NCBI GenBank assembly: GCA_900472485.1
Contig: UCII01000005.1
Coordinates: 62,001 to 126,000 of the forward strand
DNA length: 64,000 nt
Origin: Hyphomicrobiales bacterium
GTDB lineage: Bacteria > Pseudomonadota > Alphaproteobacteria > Rhizobiales > Rhizobiaceae
Direction of reading: 5' to 3'
Positions 26,793 to 37,573 of the stretch are shown in pieces. The position numbers and the translations under genes are program-made. The notes beneath the pieces are model-generated. The model was not told where the DNA came from. It searched no databases and was given only the letters and a program-made list of their open reading frames with translations. Positions within the stretch are counted from its first letter, which is position 1. Each line of letters starts with the position of its first letter.

Positions 26793-27737
26793 TCATGACA
26801 GAATTTCGGCCTCGGGAACAAGGGCCAGGGCCGCGTTTAGCAGCTCGGGAGAGAGATTTTCTGCCGTTGCATAGGGAGACTGGACGGTGATTGCCGCTGC
26901 CGCCGCGCCATGACGTATGGCTTCCGCGAGATCGTAGCCGGCCATCAGCGCTGACAGAACGCCGGAGGCAAGCGAATCTCCCGCACCGGTGACATCGGCG
27001 ACGTCCTCGACGATAGGCGGCTGCAAGCTGACCACGATATCACGCGAGAATGCGATCAGGGGGCGTTTCCCGCGCGTGATCACGCCGTTGCGCAGATTGA
27101 GCGCGCGCAGAGCGCTCACCCATTCGCGCGGATCCTCCGGACGGATTTCAGTCAACGCCGCGGCTTCGGCTTCGTTGAGGAACAGGTGGTCGATGCCGGC
27201 AAGGCTTGGCTTGAGCCGCACCACTTTTGCCGGCGAAATGGCGATAGCGGCGACCGGCTTTCCGTATAGGGCAGCTCTTGCCGCAATCGCGCCTAAGGTT
27301 TCGGCAGGCAGATTGGCGTCGCAGAGAATGAGGTCGGTCTCATCGAAGGCATCGCGAACGGCGCGAATCGCCAGGCGTCGCGGAACGAAGAGTTTGTAGA
27401 GCTCCATATCCGCGAGCGCGATGACAAGATTGCCGTCATTCTCAAGAATGGCCGTATAGCTCGGCGTTTTGCGATCGAGGAAGACGAAGGGCTTATCGTC
27501 GATGCCGGCGTGGCTTGCAGCCTCGGCCACCATCTCGCCGGAGGGATCGCCGCCGCGCGGCGAGATCAGCTTTACGTCAAAGCCCAGGCGGGCAAGATTT
27601 CGGGCCGCATTGAAGCCGCCGCCGCCGGGCTCCTCGAACCATGCGCCGGGGTTGCTGGCGCCGGGTGCCGTGTCGCCGAAGATGCGGCCGCGACGATCGA
27701 TATGGGCGCCACCAAGAACGAGAATCTTTTTCACCAT
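26793..27737 (-). CDS. psuK: PfkB-family pseudouridine kinase
   Basis: A 314-residue ribokinase-fold kinase. The N-terminus has the PfkB segment LVLGGAHIDRRGR and PGGGGFNAARNLARLG. The C-terminus has the second PfkB signature VADVTGAGDSLASGVLSAL, with the catalytic Asp in GAGD. Coupled to psuG, it most likely phosphorylates pseudouridine to the PsuG substrate. The ATG at 27737 is chosen over in-frame positions up to 27782. Kinase substrate specificity is inferred from the neighbour, since PfkB family members are hard to tell apart by sequence. Confidence 0.88.
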   Translation of the reverse strand: MVKKILVLGGAHIDRRGRIFGDTAPGASNPGAWFEEPGGGGFNAARNLARLGFDVKLISPRGGDPSGEMVAEAASHAGIDDKPFVFLDRKTPSYTAILENDGNLVIALADMELYKLFVPRRLAIRAVRDAFDETDLILCDANLPAETLGAIAARAALYGKPVAAIAISPAKVVRLKPSLAGIDHLFLNEAEAAALTEIRPEDPREWVSALRALNLRNGVITRGKRPLIAFSRDIVVSLQPPIVEDVADVTGAGDSLASGVLSALMAGYDLAEAIRHGAAAAAITVQSPYATAENLSPELLNAALALVPEAEILS

Positions 27738-27902
27738 AGGGTTATCCTCAGCAGCCGAAAAGGCGAATCGAGCGAGCCGCAAACATCTCGCAATTCACCG
27801 TTTCGGGCATGTAAGTGCCTGGGAAGAAAGAAGAAAACAAAAATAGAACAGAATTCATTTTACCTTTTTCTTTCAATCGCTTGTTGTGCTCTTGCGATGT
27901 GA

Positions 27903-27917
27903 GAACAAATCGAGTAC
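27903..27917 (+). promoter_or_regulatory. Candidate LexA/SOS box upstream of recA
   Basis: GAAC at 27903-27906, a seven-base spacer and GTAC at 27914-27917 match the alphaproteobacterial SOS box GAAC-N7-GAAC with one mismatch. It lies 59 bases before the recA ATG, where LexA control is expected. Confidence 0.55.
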
Positions 27918-27976
27918 ACAATTCTCATCGGCGGCGACATTGCTAGAGCGGCTTCAATAACCTAAAGGTGGATCGA

Positions 27977-29065
27977 ATGTCTCAGAATTCTTTGCGGCTT
28001 GTAGAGGACAAATCGGTGGATAAAAGCAAGGCACTTGAAGCGGCACTCTCTCAAATTGAGCGGTCGTTCGGCAAGGGCTCGATCATGAAGCTCGGCTCTA
28101 ACGAGAACGTGGTCGAAATCGAAACGGTCTCCACCGGCTCTCTGAGCCTCGATATTGCCCTCGGCATTGGCGGCTTGCCGAAGGGGCGCATCATCGAAAT
28201 CTACGGGCCGGAAAGCTCGGGTAAGACGACCCTGGCGCTGCAGACCATTGCAGAAGCCCAGAAGAAGGGTGGCATCTGCGCCTTCGTGGACGCGGAACAT
28301 GCGCTCGATCCGGTCTATGCCCGCAAGCTCGGCGTCGACCTGCAGAACCTTCTGATCTCGCAGCCCGATACCGGCGAACAGGCGCTCGAAATCACCGATA
28401 CGCTGGTGCGCTCCGGCGCGATCGACGTTCTCGTCGTCGACTCCGTTGCGGCCCTGACGCCGCGCGCCGAAATCGAAGGCGAGATGGGCGACAGCCTGCC
28501 GGGCCTGCAGGCCCGCCTGATGAGCCAGGCGCTGCGCAAGCTTACGGCTTCGATCTCGAAGTCCAACTGCATGGTGATCTTCATCAACCAGATCCGCATG
28601 AAGATCGGCGTCATGTTCGGCTCGCCGGAAACGACGACGGGCGGTAACGCGCTGAAGTTCTATGCCTCGGTCCGCCTCGATATCCGCCGCATCGGCGCGG
28701 TCAAGGAGCGCGAAGAGGTGATCGGCAACCAGACCCGCGTCAAGGTCGTCAAGAACAAGATGGCGCCTCCCTTCAAGCAGGTCGAGTTCGACATCATGTA
28801 TGGCGAAGGCGTTTCCAAGACTGGCGAACTGGTCGATCTTGGCGTCAAGGCCGGTATCGTCGAAAAGTCCGGCGCCTGGTTCTCCTATAACAGCCAGCGC
28901 CTAGGCCAGGGCCGCGAGAATGCGAAAATCTTCCTGCGCGACAATCCGGATCTCGCCCGCGAGATCGAGTTGTCGCTGCGCCAGAATGCCGGCTTGATCG
29001 CCGATCGCTTCCTGCAGAATGGCGGTCCCGATTCCGGCGACGACGGCGATGCTTCCGGCGAATAA
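27977..29065 (+). CDS. recA: Recombinase RecA
   Basis: A 362-residue recombinase that forms filaments on single-stranded DNA, catalyses strand exchange and triggers LexA self-cleavage. Walker A is GPESSGKTT, Walker [10 protein letters not shown], the L2 loop [18 protein letters not shown], and the C-terminal tail is acidic ([10 protein letters not shown]). The ATG at 27977 follows AAAGGTGG; an in-frame GTG at 27968 is less likely. It is flanked by a candidate SOS box and a terminator, so it is monocistronic and followed by alaS, as is typical of rhizobia. Confidence 0.99.
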   Translation: MSQNSLRLVEDKSVDKSKALEAALSQIERSFGKGSIMKLGSNENVVEIETVSTGSLSLDIALGIGGLPKGRIIEIYGPESSGKTTLALQTIAEAQKKGGICAFVDAEHALDPVYARKLGVDLQNLLISQPDTGEQALEITDTLVRSGAIDVLVVDSVAALTPRAEIEGEMGDSLPGLQARLMSQALRKLTASISKSNCMVIFINQIRMKIGVMFGSPETTTGGNALKFYASVRLDIRRIGAVKEREEVIGNQTRVKVVKNKMAPPFKQVEFDIMYGEGVSKTGELVDLGVKAGIVEKSGAWFSYNSQRLGQGRENAKIFLRDNPDLAREIELSLRQNAGLIADRFLQNGGPDSGDDGDASGE

Positions 29066-29112
29066 GGATTTTCGGGAGCAATTCCCGGCTTAAGACTGAA
29101 GCTAAAAAATCG

Positions 29113-29154
29113 AAACCGGCCGTATTGTCCAAGGGATGTGCGGCCGGTTTTGTT
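29113..29154 (+). terminator. Rho-independent terminator after recA
   Basis: A perfect 10-bp stem AAACCGGCCG/CGGCCGGTTT (29113-29122 with 29141-29150) followed by TGTT, 47 bases after the recA stop. Confidence 0.8.
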
Positions 29155-29239
29155 CGTGCGGCTGGACAGCGCCGGGAGCGGACGATAAAAGCCACTGACT
29201 TTGATGCAAGTTGCTGAGCGCAGGACTGAAGGGCCCCAT

Positions 29240-31900
29240 ATGAGCGGTGTGAATGAAATCCGGTCGACCTTCCTCGACTATTTTAAGAAAAACGGTCACG
29301 AGATCGTGCCGTCGAGCCCGCTGGTGCCGCGCAACGATCCGACATTGATGTTCACTAATGCCGGCATGGTGCAATTCAAAAACGTGTTCACTGGCCTGGA
29401 GCAGCGTCCCTATACGACGGCTTCGACCGCGCAGAAATGCGTTCGCGCCGGCGGCAAGCATAATGACCTCGACAATGTCGGCTACACCGCGCGCCATCAC
29501 ACCTTCTTCGAGATGCTCGGCAACTTCTCCTTTGGCGATTACTTCAAGGAGCGCGCCATCGAGCTTGCCTGGAACCTGATCACCAAGGAATTCGGCCTCG
29601 ACGCTAAGCGCCTGCTGGTCACGGTCTATCATACCGATGACGACGCCTTTAACCTGTGGAAGAAGATTGCCGGCCTTTCCGACGACCGGATCATCCGCAT
29701 CGCCACCAGCGACAATTTCTGGGCGATGGGCGATACCGGTCCGTGCGGCCCTTGTTCCGAAATCTTCTACGATCACGGCGATCACATCTGGGGTGGCCCT
29801 CCCGGCTCTCCGGAAGAAGACGGCGACCGCTTCATCGAGATCTGGAATCTCGTCTTCATGCAGTTCGAGCAGATCACCAAGGAACAGCGCGTCGACCTGC
29901 CGCGTCCGTCGATCGACACTGGCATGGGCCTCGAGCGTGTTGCCGCCGTGCTGCAAGGCAAGCATGACAACTATGACATCGATCTGTTCCGCGCGCTGAT
30001 CGAAGCTTCGGAAGAGGCAACGGGCGTGAAGGCCGAGGGTGAGCACCGCGCCAGCCATCGCGTCATCGCCGATCACCTGCGTTCCTCCGCTTTCCTGATC
30101 GCCGATGGCGTGCTGCCGTCGAATGAAGGCCGTGGCTACGTGCTTCGCCGCATTATGCGCCGCGCCATGCGCCACGCGCAGCTGCTCGGCGCCAAGGAAC
30201 CGTTGATGTGGAAGCTGCTGCCGGCGCTGATCCAACAGATGGGCCGTGCCTATCCGGAGCTGGTGCGCGCCGAGGCGCTGACTTCCGAAACGCTGAAGCT
30301 TGAAGAAACCCGTTTCCGCAAGACGCTGGAACGCGGTCTGTCGCTGCTCAACGATGCCACGTCGGACCTGCACAAGGGCGACAGCCTGGACGGCGAAACC
30401 GCCTTCAAGCTTTACGACACCTATGGTTTCCCGCTCGACCTGACGCAGGACGCGCTGCGTGCTCGTGGCATCGGCGTCGACATTTCCAGTTTCACGGATG
30501 CCATGGAGCGGCAGAAGGCCGAAGCGCGCTCGCATTGGACCGGCTCCGGCGACAAGGCGACCGAAACCATCTGGTTCGAGCTCAAGGAAAAGAACGGCGC
30601 GACCGAATTCCTAGGCTATGACACGGAATCTGCGGAAGGCGTGATCCAGGCGATCGTCAGGGATGGCGTCGCCGTTGACAGCGCCTCTGCCGGCGACAAG
30701 GTGCAGATCGTGGTCAACCAGACGCCGTTTTACGGCGAGTCCGGTGGCCAGATGGGTGATACCGGTGTGATCTCCAGCGACCATGGCAAGCTTGTAGTCG
30801 GCGATACGCAGAAGAAGGGCGAGGGCCTCTTCGTTCACAGCTCCGAAGTTTCGGAAGGCAAGATCAAGGTTGGCGATGCCGTCGTCCTGACGGTCGATCA
30901 CAACAGGCGCTCGCGCCTGCGCGCCAACCACTCTGCGACCCATCTGCTGCACGAGGCACTTCGCGAAGTGCTCGGCACCCATGTCGCGCAGAAGGGATCG
31001 CTGGTCGCGCCCGAGCGCCTGCGTTTCGACGTTTCGCATCCGAAGCCGATGTCGGCCGAAGAGCTGAAGGTCGTCGAAGAGATGGCCAACGAGATCATCC
31101 TACAGAACTCTCCGGTCACGACCCGTCTGATGAGCGTCGATGATGCCATCGCGGAAGGCGCAATGGCGCTGTTCGGCGAGAAGTATGGCGACGAAGTCCG
31201 CGTCGTGTCGATGGGGCAGGGTGTTCGCGGTGCAAAGTCCGGCAAGCCTTACTCGGTCGAACTTTGCGGCGGCACGCATGTCTCCGCTACCGGCCAGATC
31301 GGTCTCGTGCGCATTCTCGGCGAAAGCGCCGTCGGTGCCGGCGTGCGCCGCATCGAAGCCGTGACCGGTGAAACCGCGCGTGATTATCTCGCCGAACAGG
31401 ATGACCGCGTAAAGAGCCTTGCCTCGACGCTCAAAGTTCAGCCGGGCGAAGTCGTTTCCCGCGTCGAAGCGCTGATGGACGAGCGCCGCAAGCTGGAGCG
31501 CGAATTGGCGGATGCCAAGCGCAAGCTCGCCATGGGCGGCAGCCAAGACGGCTCCGCTGATGCGGTCCGTGAAGTCAACGGCGTCAAATTCCTCGGCAAG
31601 CCCGTTTCCGGCGTCGACCCCAAGGACCTCAAGGGTCTGGCGGATGAGGCGAAGGCGAGCCTCGGATCAGGCGTCGTGGCGCTGATCGGCGTCTCGGATG
31701 ATGGCAAGGCCAGCGCCGTCGTCGCCGTCACGGAGGATCTGGTTGGCCGCTTCAGCGCTGTCGATCTCGTGCGCGTTGCCTCGGCTGCGCTCGGCGGCAA
31801 GGGCGGTGGCGGCCGTCCCGACATGGCGCAGGCCGGAGGCCCTGATGGTGCCAAGGCCGACGACGCCATTGAGGCGATTGCTGCGGCGCTTGCTGGCTAA
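29240..31900 (+). CDS. alaS: Alanyl-tRNA synthetase
   Basis: An 886-residue class II synthetase. The N-terminal catalytic core carries motif 1 around [31 protein letters not shown], and the class II motif 3 region [15 protein letters not shown]. The editing domain has the zinc-binding [13 protein letters not shown] pair and, later, [16 protein letters not shown], which together give the HxxxH and CxxxH ligands. The C-Ala end is Gly-rich ([18 protein letters not shown]). The ATG at 29240 is chosen; the frame opens further upstream at 29201. A terminator follows. Confidence 0.98.
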   Translation: MSGVNEIRSTFLDYFKKNGHEIVPSSPLVPRNDPTLMFTNAGMVQFKNVFTGLEQRPYTTASTAQKCVRAGGKHNDLDNVGYTARHHTFFEMLGNFSFGDYFKERAIELAWNLITKEFGLDAKRLLVTVYHTDDDAFNLWKKIAGLSDDRIIRIATSDNFWAMGDTGPCGPCSEIFYDHGDHIWGGPPGSPEEDGDRFIEIWNLVFMQFEQITKEQRVDLPRPSIDTGMGLERVAAVLQGKHDNYDIDLFRALIEASEEATGVKAEGEHRASHRVIADHLRSSAFLIADGVLPSNEGRGYVLRRIMRRAMRHAQLLGAKEPLMWKLLPALIQQMGRAYPELVRAEALTSETLKLEETRFRKTLERGLSLLNDATSDLHKGDSLDGETAFKLYDTYGFPLDLTQDALRARGIGVDISSFTDAMERQKAEARSHWTGSGDKATETIWFELKEKNGATEFLGYDTESAEGVIQAIVRDGVAVDSASAGDKVQIVVNQTPFYGESGGQMGDTGVISSDHGKLVVGDTQKKGEGLFVHSSEVSEGKIKVGDAVVLTVDHNRRSRLRANHSATHLLHEALREVLGTHVAQKGSLVAPERLRFDVSHPKPMSAEELKVVEEMANEIILQNSPVTTRLMSVDDAIAEGAMALFGEKYGDEVRVVSMGQGVRGAKSGKPYSVELCGGTHVSATGQIGLVRILGESAVGAGVRRIEAVTGETARDYLAEQDDRVKSLASTLKVQPGEVVSRVEALMDERRKLERELADAKRKLAMGGSQDGSADAVREVNGVKFLGKPVSGVDPKDLKGLADEAKASLGSGVVALIGVSDDGKASAVVAVTEDLVGRFSAVDLVRVASAALGGKGGGGRPDMAQAGGPDGAKADDAIEAIAAALAG

Positions 31901-31928
31901 GACGCTGAATTCCGATTGGTAATCATGG

Positions 31929-31961
31929 ATGGCGGATGCTTCGGTGTCCGCCATTTTCTTT
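31929..31961 (+). terminator. Rho-independent terminator after alaS
   Basis: An 8-bp stem ATGGCGGA/TCCGCCAT (31929-31936 with 31947-31954), a 10-base loop and a T-rich tail, 28 bases after the alaS stop. Confidence 0.75.
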
Positions 31962-32036
31962 GTCCGAACAACTCCGCAGGATTTGTCAAATCGGGTTATG
32001 CTCTTGTCGGGCCGGTCGATTTGCAAGAGGTTTGAC

Positions 32037-32888
32037 ATGAGTGGCGGAACGGCGTGGACGCTTTACGAGACCCGGTTGCGGCGGGTTTCGGCCTATATCC
32101 ATGAGCATCTGGACGATGAACTCGATATGGAAAAGCTCGCCGAGATCGCCTGCATGTCCAGCTATCACTGGCACAGGATTTATCGGGCGATCTACGGTGA
32201 GACGGCGGCGGCGACCGTCAAGCGGCTGCGGCTGCATCGTGCCGCCGGCGATCTCGTCAACACCCGTCTATCTATCAGCGACATTGCAAAGCGGTCGGGC
32301 TATCCCAACCTCCAGTCGTTCAACCGCATCTTCAGATCCGTCTACGGCATGCCGCCGGCGCGATATCGGAATGAGGGAAGCCATACGATCTTCGAACCCA
32401 GTACCCAAGGAAGGATCACGGTCATGTTCGACGTTACGCTTCGCACCATCTCTCCGATGTCACTGATCGGTGTCGCCCATCGCGGCTCCTATATGCAAAT
32501 CGGCCAGGCATTCGAAACACTCTTTGGCACCATCTTTGCCCGCGGCCTTGCCGGGCCGGACATGCGCATGATCGGTGTCTATCTCGATGATCCGGATGTG
32601 GTGGAAGCGGACAAACTGCGCTCCTATGCCTGCGTCACCGCTGGCGAGGCCGTCGTTGCCAATGCTCCGCTGGAGCGGCGTTCGCTCGACGGCGGCGAGT
32701 ACGCCGTGCTGCGCCACAAAGGGCCTTATGCAAACATGCATAAGGCCTATCAGTGGCTCTATGCGCAGTGGCTTCCGGCTTCCGGGCGGCAGCTGCGCGA
32801 TGCCGTGATGTTCGAGGAATATATCAACCATCCGCGCGACGTCCCGCCGACAGAGCTTTTGACCGATATCTATATGGCGCTGCAATAG
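32037..32888 (+). CDS. AraC-family regulator with GyrI-like effector domain
   Basis: A 283-residue transcription factor. The N-terminal 105 residues hold the two AraC helix-turn-helix motifs (LAEIACMSSYHWHRIYRAIYG and ISDIAKRSGYPNLQSFNRIF; the second ends in the classic P-A-R-YR boundary). The C-terminal ~150 residues form a GyrI/SOUL-like ligand-binding domain (SLIGVAHRGSYMQIG, then GGEYAVLRHKGPY), as in Rob and SbmC-type multidrug sensors. AAGAGG precedes the ATG at 32037. It is convergent with a glutathione transferase gene. Its targets are unknown. Confidence 0.88.
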   Translation: MSGGTAWTLYETRLRRVSAYIHEHLDDELDMEKLAEIACMSSYHWHRIYRAIYGETAAATVKRLRLHRAAGDLVNTRLSISDIAKRSGYPNLQSFNRIFRSVYGMPPARYRNEGSHTIFEPSTQGRITVMFDVTLRTISPMSLIGVAHRGSYMQIGQAFETLFGTIFARGLAGPDMRMIGVYLDDPDVVEADKLRSYACVTAGEAVVANAPLERRSLDGGEYAVLRHKGPYANMHKAYQWLYAQWLPASGRQLRDAVMFEEYINHPRDVPPTELLTDIYMALQ

Positions 32889-32942
32889 CGGCATATGAGC
32901 GCGATCGAAGATATCCTCTTAGTGCTTTGTATTGTCAGGTAT

Positions 32943-33049
32943 TACAGCGCCGCGCGTCATGGATGACGCGCAAAGGTCGCTGTAACAATATTAATCTGCT
33001 GCATAATTTTATCCTTAAATCGATTCCGATTTAAGGAATTATGCAGTAG
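32943..33049. repeat. Dispersed double-palindrome element, copy B
   Basis: The second copy of the element at 21534-21639, with the same two hairpins: TACAGCG/CGCTGTA arms at 32943-32949 and 32978-32984, and TGCATAATT/AATTATGCA at 33000-33008 and 33037-33045. Here the right arm of hairpin 2 contains the stop codon of the glutathione transferase gene (33039-33041), so the element forms the end of that gene and probably its terminator. Confidence 0.85.
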
Positions 33050-33665
33050 CCGGCTTCGGCATGGCTGCATTGTCAATCTCGTTGCCGCGCCGATAGGCGT
33101 CGCGGTCGCTGACGCGGCTCCAGTAGTCGACGAATGCCGGCCGTTTTTCGATGGTACCGAAATTAAGGCCCCAGCCGACATGCGAACCGACATAGACGTC
33201 GGCTGCCGTAAAGCGGTCGCCGGCGATGAACGGCGAGGTCGTGACGGCGTACTCCATCGCATCAAGCACATTCGCAAAGCTGCCGTAGCCGGCCATGCGC
33301 AGGCGTTCCGGCGGGACTTCGAAGCCGAGGGCGCGATTGGTGATCGCCATCTCGAACGGCCCGGCCGCAAAGAACATCCAGCGGAAATAGCGGCCGCGCT
33401 CGGCAGCCGTCGGAGCAAGCCCCGCCTGCGGAAAAGTTTCGGCCAGATAGGCACAGATGGCGGCACCTTCGGTGACGACGGTATCGCCATGCTTGATGGC
33501 CGGTACCTTGCCCATCGGGTTGACCGCGAGATATTCCGGCGATTTCATCGTCGTGCCGTAGTCGAGATATTCGGTGCGGTAGGGCTGGCCGATTTCCTCG
33601 AGCATCCAGCGGGCGATGCGTCCGCGCGACATCGGATTGGTATAGAAAACGAGTTCTTCAGCCAT
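33039..33665 (-). CDS. Glutathione S-transferase
   Basis: A 208-residue cytosolic GST. The N-terminal thioredoxin-fold domain has FYTNPMSRGRIARWMLEE with a Ser/Tyr active-site region, NPMGKVPAIKHG with the cis-Pro, and VVTEGAAICAYLAE, which binds the glutathione gamma-glutamyl part. The all-helical C-terminal domain has FIAGDRFTAADVYVG. AAAGGGGAGAGG precedes the ATG at 33665. The last two residues and the stop are encoded by the dispersed repeat element. The electrophile handled is unknown. Confidence 0.93.
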   Translation of the reverse strand: MAEELVFYTNPMSRGRIARWMLEEIGQPYRTEYLDYGTTMKSPEYLAVNPMGKVPAIKHGDTVVTEGAAICAYLAETFPQAGLAPTAAERGRYFRWMFFAAGPFEMAITNRALGFEVPPERLRMAGYGSFANVLDAMEYAVTTSPFIAGDRFTAADVYVGSHVGWGLNFGTIEKRPAFVDYWSRVSDRDAYRRGNEIDNAAMPKPATA

Positions 33666-33734
33666 CTGCCTCTCCCCTTTGTTGCGGGCATTTTTGCCAC
33701 CGGTTCGCCCCGGCGGCAAGATTCAGCGCAAAAG

Positions 33735-33760
33735 AAAACCCGGCGTTGAGGCCGGGTTTT
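33735..33760 (-). terminator. Rho-independent terminator after icd
   Basis: A perfect 10-bp stem AAAACCCGGC/GCCGGGTTTT (33735-33744 with 33751-33760). Read on the minus strand it is followed by TTTTCTTTT overall, and it lies 24 bases after the icd stop. Confidence 0.8.
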
Positions 33761-33784
33761 CGTGTCTGCTCATGTCGGCAAGGC

Positions 33785-34999
33785 TTAGGCAGCCATGGCC
33801 TTCTTGAGGTTTTCGTCGATCTTGTCGAGGAAGGCGGTGGTCGAGAGCCACGGTTGATCGGGGCCGATCAGCAGCGCCAGGTCCTTGGTCATGTAGCCGG
33901 CTTCAACCGTGTCGACGCAAACCTTTTCGAGCGTGGAAGCGAACTTCGCGAGTTCTGCATTGTCGTCCAGCTTGGCGCGATGAGCGAGGCCGCGGGTCCA
34001 GGCGAAGATCGAGGCGATCGAGTTCGTCGAGGTTTCCTGGCCCTTCTGGTGCTGGCGATAGTGGCGGGTCACCGTGCCGTGTGCGGCTTCGGCTTCGACC
34101 GTCTTGCCATCCGGCGTCAGGAGAACCGAGGTCATCAGGCCGAGCGAGCCGAAGCCCTGGGCAACTGTATCCGACTGGACGTCGCCGTCGTAGTTCTTGC
34201 AGGCCCAGACGTAGCCGCCGGACCACTTGAGGGCGGAGGCGACCATGTCGTCGATCAGGCGGTGTTCATAGGTGATGCCGGCTTCGTCGAACTGAGCCTT
34301 GAACTCGTTCTGGTAGACTTCTTCGAAGATGTCCTTGAAGCGGCCGTCATAAGCCTTGAGGATGGTGTTCTTTGTGGAGAGGTAGACCGGCCACTTGCGC
34401 ATCAGGCCGTACATCATCGAGGCGCGGGCGAATTCGCGGATCGACTCGTCGAGGTTGTACATGGCCATTGCAACGCCGGCGCCCGGAGCGTTGAAGACTT
34501 CCTTTTCGATGACTTCGCCATCTTCGCCGACGAACTTGATGGTCAGCTTGCCCTTGCCGGGGAACTTGAAATCGGTCGCGCGGTACTGGTCGCCGAAGGC
34601 GTGACGGCCGACGACGATCGGCTTGGTCCAGCCGGGAACGAGGCGCGGAACGTTCTTGCAGATGATCGGCTCGCGGAAGATGACGCCGCCGAGGATGTTG
34701 CGGATGGTGCCGTTCGGGCTCTTCCACATCTGCTTCAGGTTGAATTCCTTGACGCGATCTTCATCCGGAGTGATCGTCGCGCACTTGATGCCGACACCAT
34801 GCTTCTTGATGGCGTTGGCGGCGTCGATCGTGACCTGGTCGTTGGTCGCGTCGCGGTTTTCGACCGAAAGGTCGTAATAGTCGATATCGATGTCGAGGTA
34901 GGGGTAGATCAGTTTGTCTTTGATAAACTGCCAGATGATGCGAGTCATTTCATCGCCATCGAGATCGGCAACGGGATTTGCGACCTTGATCTTCTTCAT
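33785..34999 (-). CDS. icd: NADP-dependent isocitrate dehydrogenase
   Basis: A 404-residue TCA-cycle enzyme of the eukaryote-like homodimeric type, converting isocitrate to 2-oxoglutarate with NADPH formation. It opens [19 protein letters not shown]; other landmarks are [12 protein letters not shown] (substrate-binding Ser and Arg), [36 protein letters not shown] (metal-binding Asp residues) and [16 protein letters not shown] (NADP-binding). The start at 34999 gives the usual length. It is monocistronic, divergent from an exported-protein gene, with its own terminator. Confidence 0.97.
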   Translation of the reverse strand: MKKIKVANPVADLDGDEMTRIIWQFIKDKLIYPYLDIDIDYYDLSVENRDATNDQVTIDAANAIKKHGVGIKCATITPDEDRVKEFNLKQMWKSPNGTIRNILGGVIFREPIICKNVPRLVPGWTKPIVVGRHAFGDQYRATDFKFPGKGKLTIKFVGEDGEVIEKEVFNAPGAGVAMAMYNLDESIREFARASMMYGLMRKWPVYLSTKNTILKAYDGRFKDIFEEVYQNEFKAQFDEAGITYEHRLIDDMVASALKWSGGYVWACKNYDGDVQSDTVAQGFGSLGLMTSVLLTPDGKTVEAEAAHGTVTRHYRQHQKGQETSTNSIASIFAWTRGLAHRAKLDDNAELAKFASTLEKVCVDTVEAGYMTKDLALLIGPDQPWLSTTAFLDKIDENLKKAMAA

Positions 35000-35229
35000 A
35001 CTTCTGCCTCGTCTAAGCTAATGGGACCGTATAGTCCTGTGGGTAATGTGAAGTCCCGAGCGCTATAGCACCGCAAGTGCGGAACGCAAAGCCGATAGAG
35101 CCTCCGGCGTCGCGTTTTTGATCATTCGTGACATCACCTGCTTTTTACGATCCGGCCATTGTCAAAACGGTCCATGGGTCTAATGTCGCGCAGGTTTTGC
35201 CCGTTGGCCCCGTGTCATGGAATCACGTC

Positions 35230-35835
35230 ATGCATAAATTTGCTGCCTCCGCTTTTGCCCTTACGCTTTTTCAGTTCTCGCTTGGCGCGCATATGGCGTT
35301 TGCGGCCGATGCAACGGTACCGGTCAAAGCCATCATGGATGCGACCGTCTCGAACTGGGCGGGCGGCGATAGCGACTGGCAGGATATCTTCGGCGAGGAC
35401 AAGCTCAAGGAAATCTACAGCAAGGATTTTGGAGCGAAATACCAGGCAGCGGCGCAATTTCCCGCCGCCGACGAGGATGGTATCTCGCCTTTCGACTACG
35501 ATGTCATCGTCAATGCGCAGGACGCGTGTCCGCTGGAGGACGTGAAGATTGCCGCCCAGCCGCCGAAGAACAATGTGACAGAGGTGCTGGCGACGTTCAA
35601 GAAATCGACCTGCATGGGCTCCGACGCCGATTATCAGAAGGTGACGACGGTTCGCTTCGAGGTCATTGAAGAGGGCGGCAGGCCCGTTGTCGATGATATC
35701 GTCACCAACGACGACAATGGCAATCCAAGCTCGCTCAAGAGCGTGATGGTGGATCTTGTCAAACAGCAGCAGCAACAGCCGACAGACCAGACGCAGCAAC
35801 CGTCGGATCAGCAGAAGCCGGCCAATCCGCAATAA
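35230..35835 (+). CDS. Exported protein of unknown function, DUF3828-like
   Basis: A 201-residue protein with a signal peptide (HKFAASAFALTLFQFSLGAH, cleavage after AFAA near residue 25). The mature domain has DIFGEDKLKEIYSKDFGAKY and EDGISPFDYDVIVNAQDACP, with two Cys that could pair across the domain, and resembles DUF3828-type secreted domains. The C-terminus is a Gln/Pro low-complexity tail. The ATG at 35230 is preferred because it places the hydrophobic segment at the N-terminus; the frame opens from 35128. The function is not known. Confidence 0.7.
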   Translation: MHKFAASAFALTLFQFSLGAHMAFAADATVPVKAIMDATVSNWAGGDSDWQDIFGEDKLKEIYSKDFGAKYQAAAQFPAADEDGISPFDYDVIVNAQDACPLEDVKIAAQPPKNNVTEVLATFKKSTCMGSDADYQKVTTVRFEVIEEGGRPVVDDIVTNDDNGNPSSLKSVMVDLVKQQQQQPTDQTQQPSDQQKPANPQ

Positions 35836-35949
35836 TCGGGCGGGATTCGTTCTGCCGTTCAAGCGCAAAAACCTTGCCGATCGGCTGGCGTCTCGCTATT
35901 GCGACCCATGATTTGCGCGAGAAGGTTCGCGCGCGGAGAGCAAGACATC

Positions 35950-36792
35950 ATGGCAGGCACGAACAGCGAGCGTCAACTTTTGGCCGAAGGGCCGGCCATC
36001 ATTCTGGTCGAGCCGCAGATGGGCGAGAATATCGGCATGGTGGCGCGCGCCATGGCGAATTTCGGCCTTGCCGAATTGCGCCTCGTCAATCCTCGCGATG
36101 GCTGGCCGAACGAAAGGGCGCAGGCGACGGCTTCGAAGGCGGATCATATCATCGAGGCGACCAAGGTCTACGAGACGCTGGAACAGGCGATATCAGACCT
36201 CAACTTCGTTTATGCAACGACGGCGCGCGAGCGGGATGGCTACAAGCCGGTGCGTTCGCCAGTCGTTGCGGCCGAGACCCTTCGCGCCAAATTCAAGGCG
36301 GGCGAGGGCACCGGCATTCTCTTCGGCAGGGAGCGCTGGGGCCTGACGAACGAGGAAGTAGCGCTGGCAGACGAGATCGTCACCTTTCCCGTCAATCCTG
36401 CTTTCGCCTCGCTGAACATAGCCCAGGCCGTGCTGTTGATGTCCTATGAGTGGATGAAATCGGGCATGGAGGATCTGGGCGATGTGCCTTTCCAGGCGAT
36501 CGAGCAGCGGCCTTCGACCAAGGAGCAGCTTTTCGGCCTGTTCGACCAGCTCGAGGAAGCGCTGGATGCGCGCAATTATTTCCATCCTGCCGGGAAAAAG
36601 CCGAAAATGGTCGACAATCTTCGGGCCGTCCTCTCGCGCCGGGCCTTCACCGAACAGGAAATCAGCGTCTTGCGCGGGGTGATCTCATCTCTTGACCGCT
36701 TCTCGCGGAAGTCTCCGCGCGGCAGCGGCTCGCATCCCAGATCCTCGAAAGTACCGAAGGAAGCCCCAAGCGATGACAGCAGCGGCGAATGA
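35950..36792 (+). CDS. trmJ: tRNA (cytidine/uridine-2'-O)-methyltransferase TrmJ
   Basis: A 280-residue SPOUT (trefoil-knot) methyltransferase that methylates position 32 of several tRNAs using S-adenosylmethionine. The N-terminus has [20 protein letters not shown] (motif 1), the middle [15 protein letters not shown] (motif 2), and then [22 protein letters not shown] (motif 3, the knot). The C-terminal extension is basic and disordered. The ATG at 35950 is chosen. Its last 20 bases overlap murI, so the two are translationally coupled. Confidence 0.93.
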   Translation: MAGTNSERQLLAEGPAIILVEPQMGENIGMVARAMANFGLAELRLVNPRDGWPNERAQATASKADHIIEATKVYETLEQAISDLNFVYATTARERDGYKPVRSPVVAAETLRAKFKAGEGTGILFGRERWGLTNEEVALADEIVTFPVNPAFASLNIAQAVLLMSYEWMKSGMEDLGDVPFQAIEQRPSTKEQLFGLFDQLEEALDARNYFHPAGKKPKMVDNLRAVLSRRAFTEQEISVLRGVISSLDRFSRKSPRGSGSHPRSSKVPKEAPSDDSSGE

Positions 36793-37573
36793 GCTGAAAC
36801 CGGTCCTCGTCTTCGATTCAGGGATCGGCGGTTTGACCGTGCTGCGCGAAGCACGCGTGCTGATGCCGGAGCGGGGATTTATCTATATCGCCGACGATGC
36901 CGGCTTTCCCTATGGCAGTTGGGAAGAAGCAGCGCTGAAGGAGCGCATCGTCGATCTCTTCGCAAAGCTACTCGCGCAATATGATCCGGAAGTCTGCATC
37001 ATCGCCTGCAATACGGCGTTCACGCTGGCAGGCGCCGATCTCCGTGCGGCTTTTCCGCAGATGACCTTCGTGGGCACCGTGCCGGCAATCAAGCCGGCTG
37101 CGGAGCGCACGCGCTCCGGATTGGTCTCCGTGTTGGCGACCCCCGGCACTGTCAAGCGCGCCTATACGCGCGACCTGATCCAGTCTTTTGCCACGCAATG
37201 CCATGTGCGGCTCGTCGGATCGCAGGACCTAGCACGTCTGGCGGAAGCCTATATTCGCGGTGATGTCGTCAGCGATGAGGCAGTCATGACCGAGATCGAG
37301 CAGTGCTTCGTCGAGATGGATGGCCGCAAGACCGATATTGTTGTGCTGGCCTGCACGCATTATCCCTTCATGGCGAATATTTTCCGCAGGCTTGCGCCTT
37401 GGCCGGTCGACTGGCTCGATCCGGCCGAAGCCATCGCAAGGCGTGCCCGCAGTCTCGTGCCGCAGGTGGCCGATGCCATCCATCCCGATAATCTCGACTT
37501 TGCGGTCTTCACCTCCGGTGCGCCGGATTTCCCCACCCGCCGGCTGATGCAGGGCTTTGGGCTCAGAGCTTGA
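36773..37573 (+). CDS. murI: Glutamate racemase
   Basis: A 266-residue cofactor-independent racemase that makes D-glutamate for peptidoglycan. The two catalytic cysteines sit in IACNTA and [22 protein letters not shown] marks the N-terminal substrate site. It overlaps trmJ by 20 bases and its TGA overlaps the ATG of the following acetyltransferase gene by one base. Confidence 0.96.
   Translation: MTAAANELKPVLVFDSGIGGLTVLREARVLMPERGFIYIADDAGFPYGSWEEAALKERIVDLFAKLLAQYDPEVCIIACNTAFTLAGADLRAAFPQMTFVGTVPAIKPAAERTRSGLVSVLATPGTVKRAYTRDLIQSFATQCHVRLVGSQDLARLAEAYIRGDVVSDEAVMTEIEQCFVEMDGRKTDIVVLACTHYPFMANIFRRLAPWPVDWLDPAEAIARRARSLVPQVADAIHPDNLDFAVFTSGAPDFPTRRLMQGFGLRA

Noticed and set aside
29102-30535. 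A 477-residue minus-strand frame opposite alaS
   Set aside because: alaS motifs fix the coding strand; the antisense frame has no homology.
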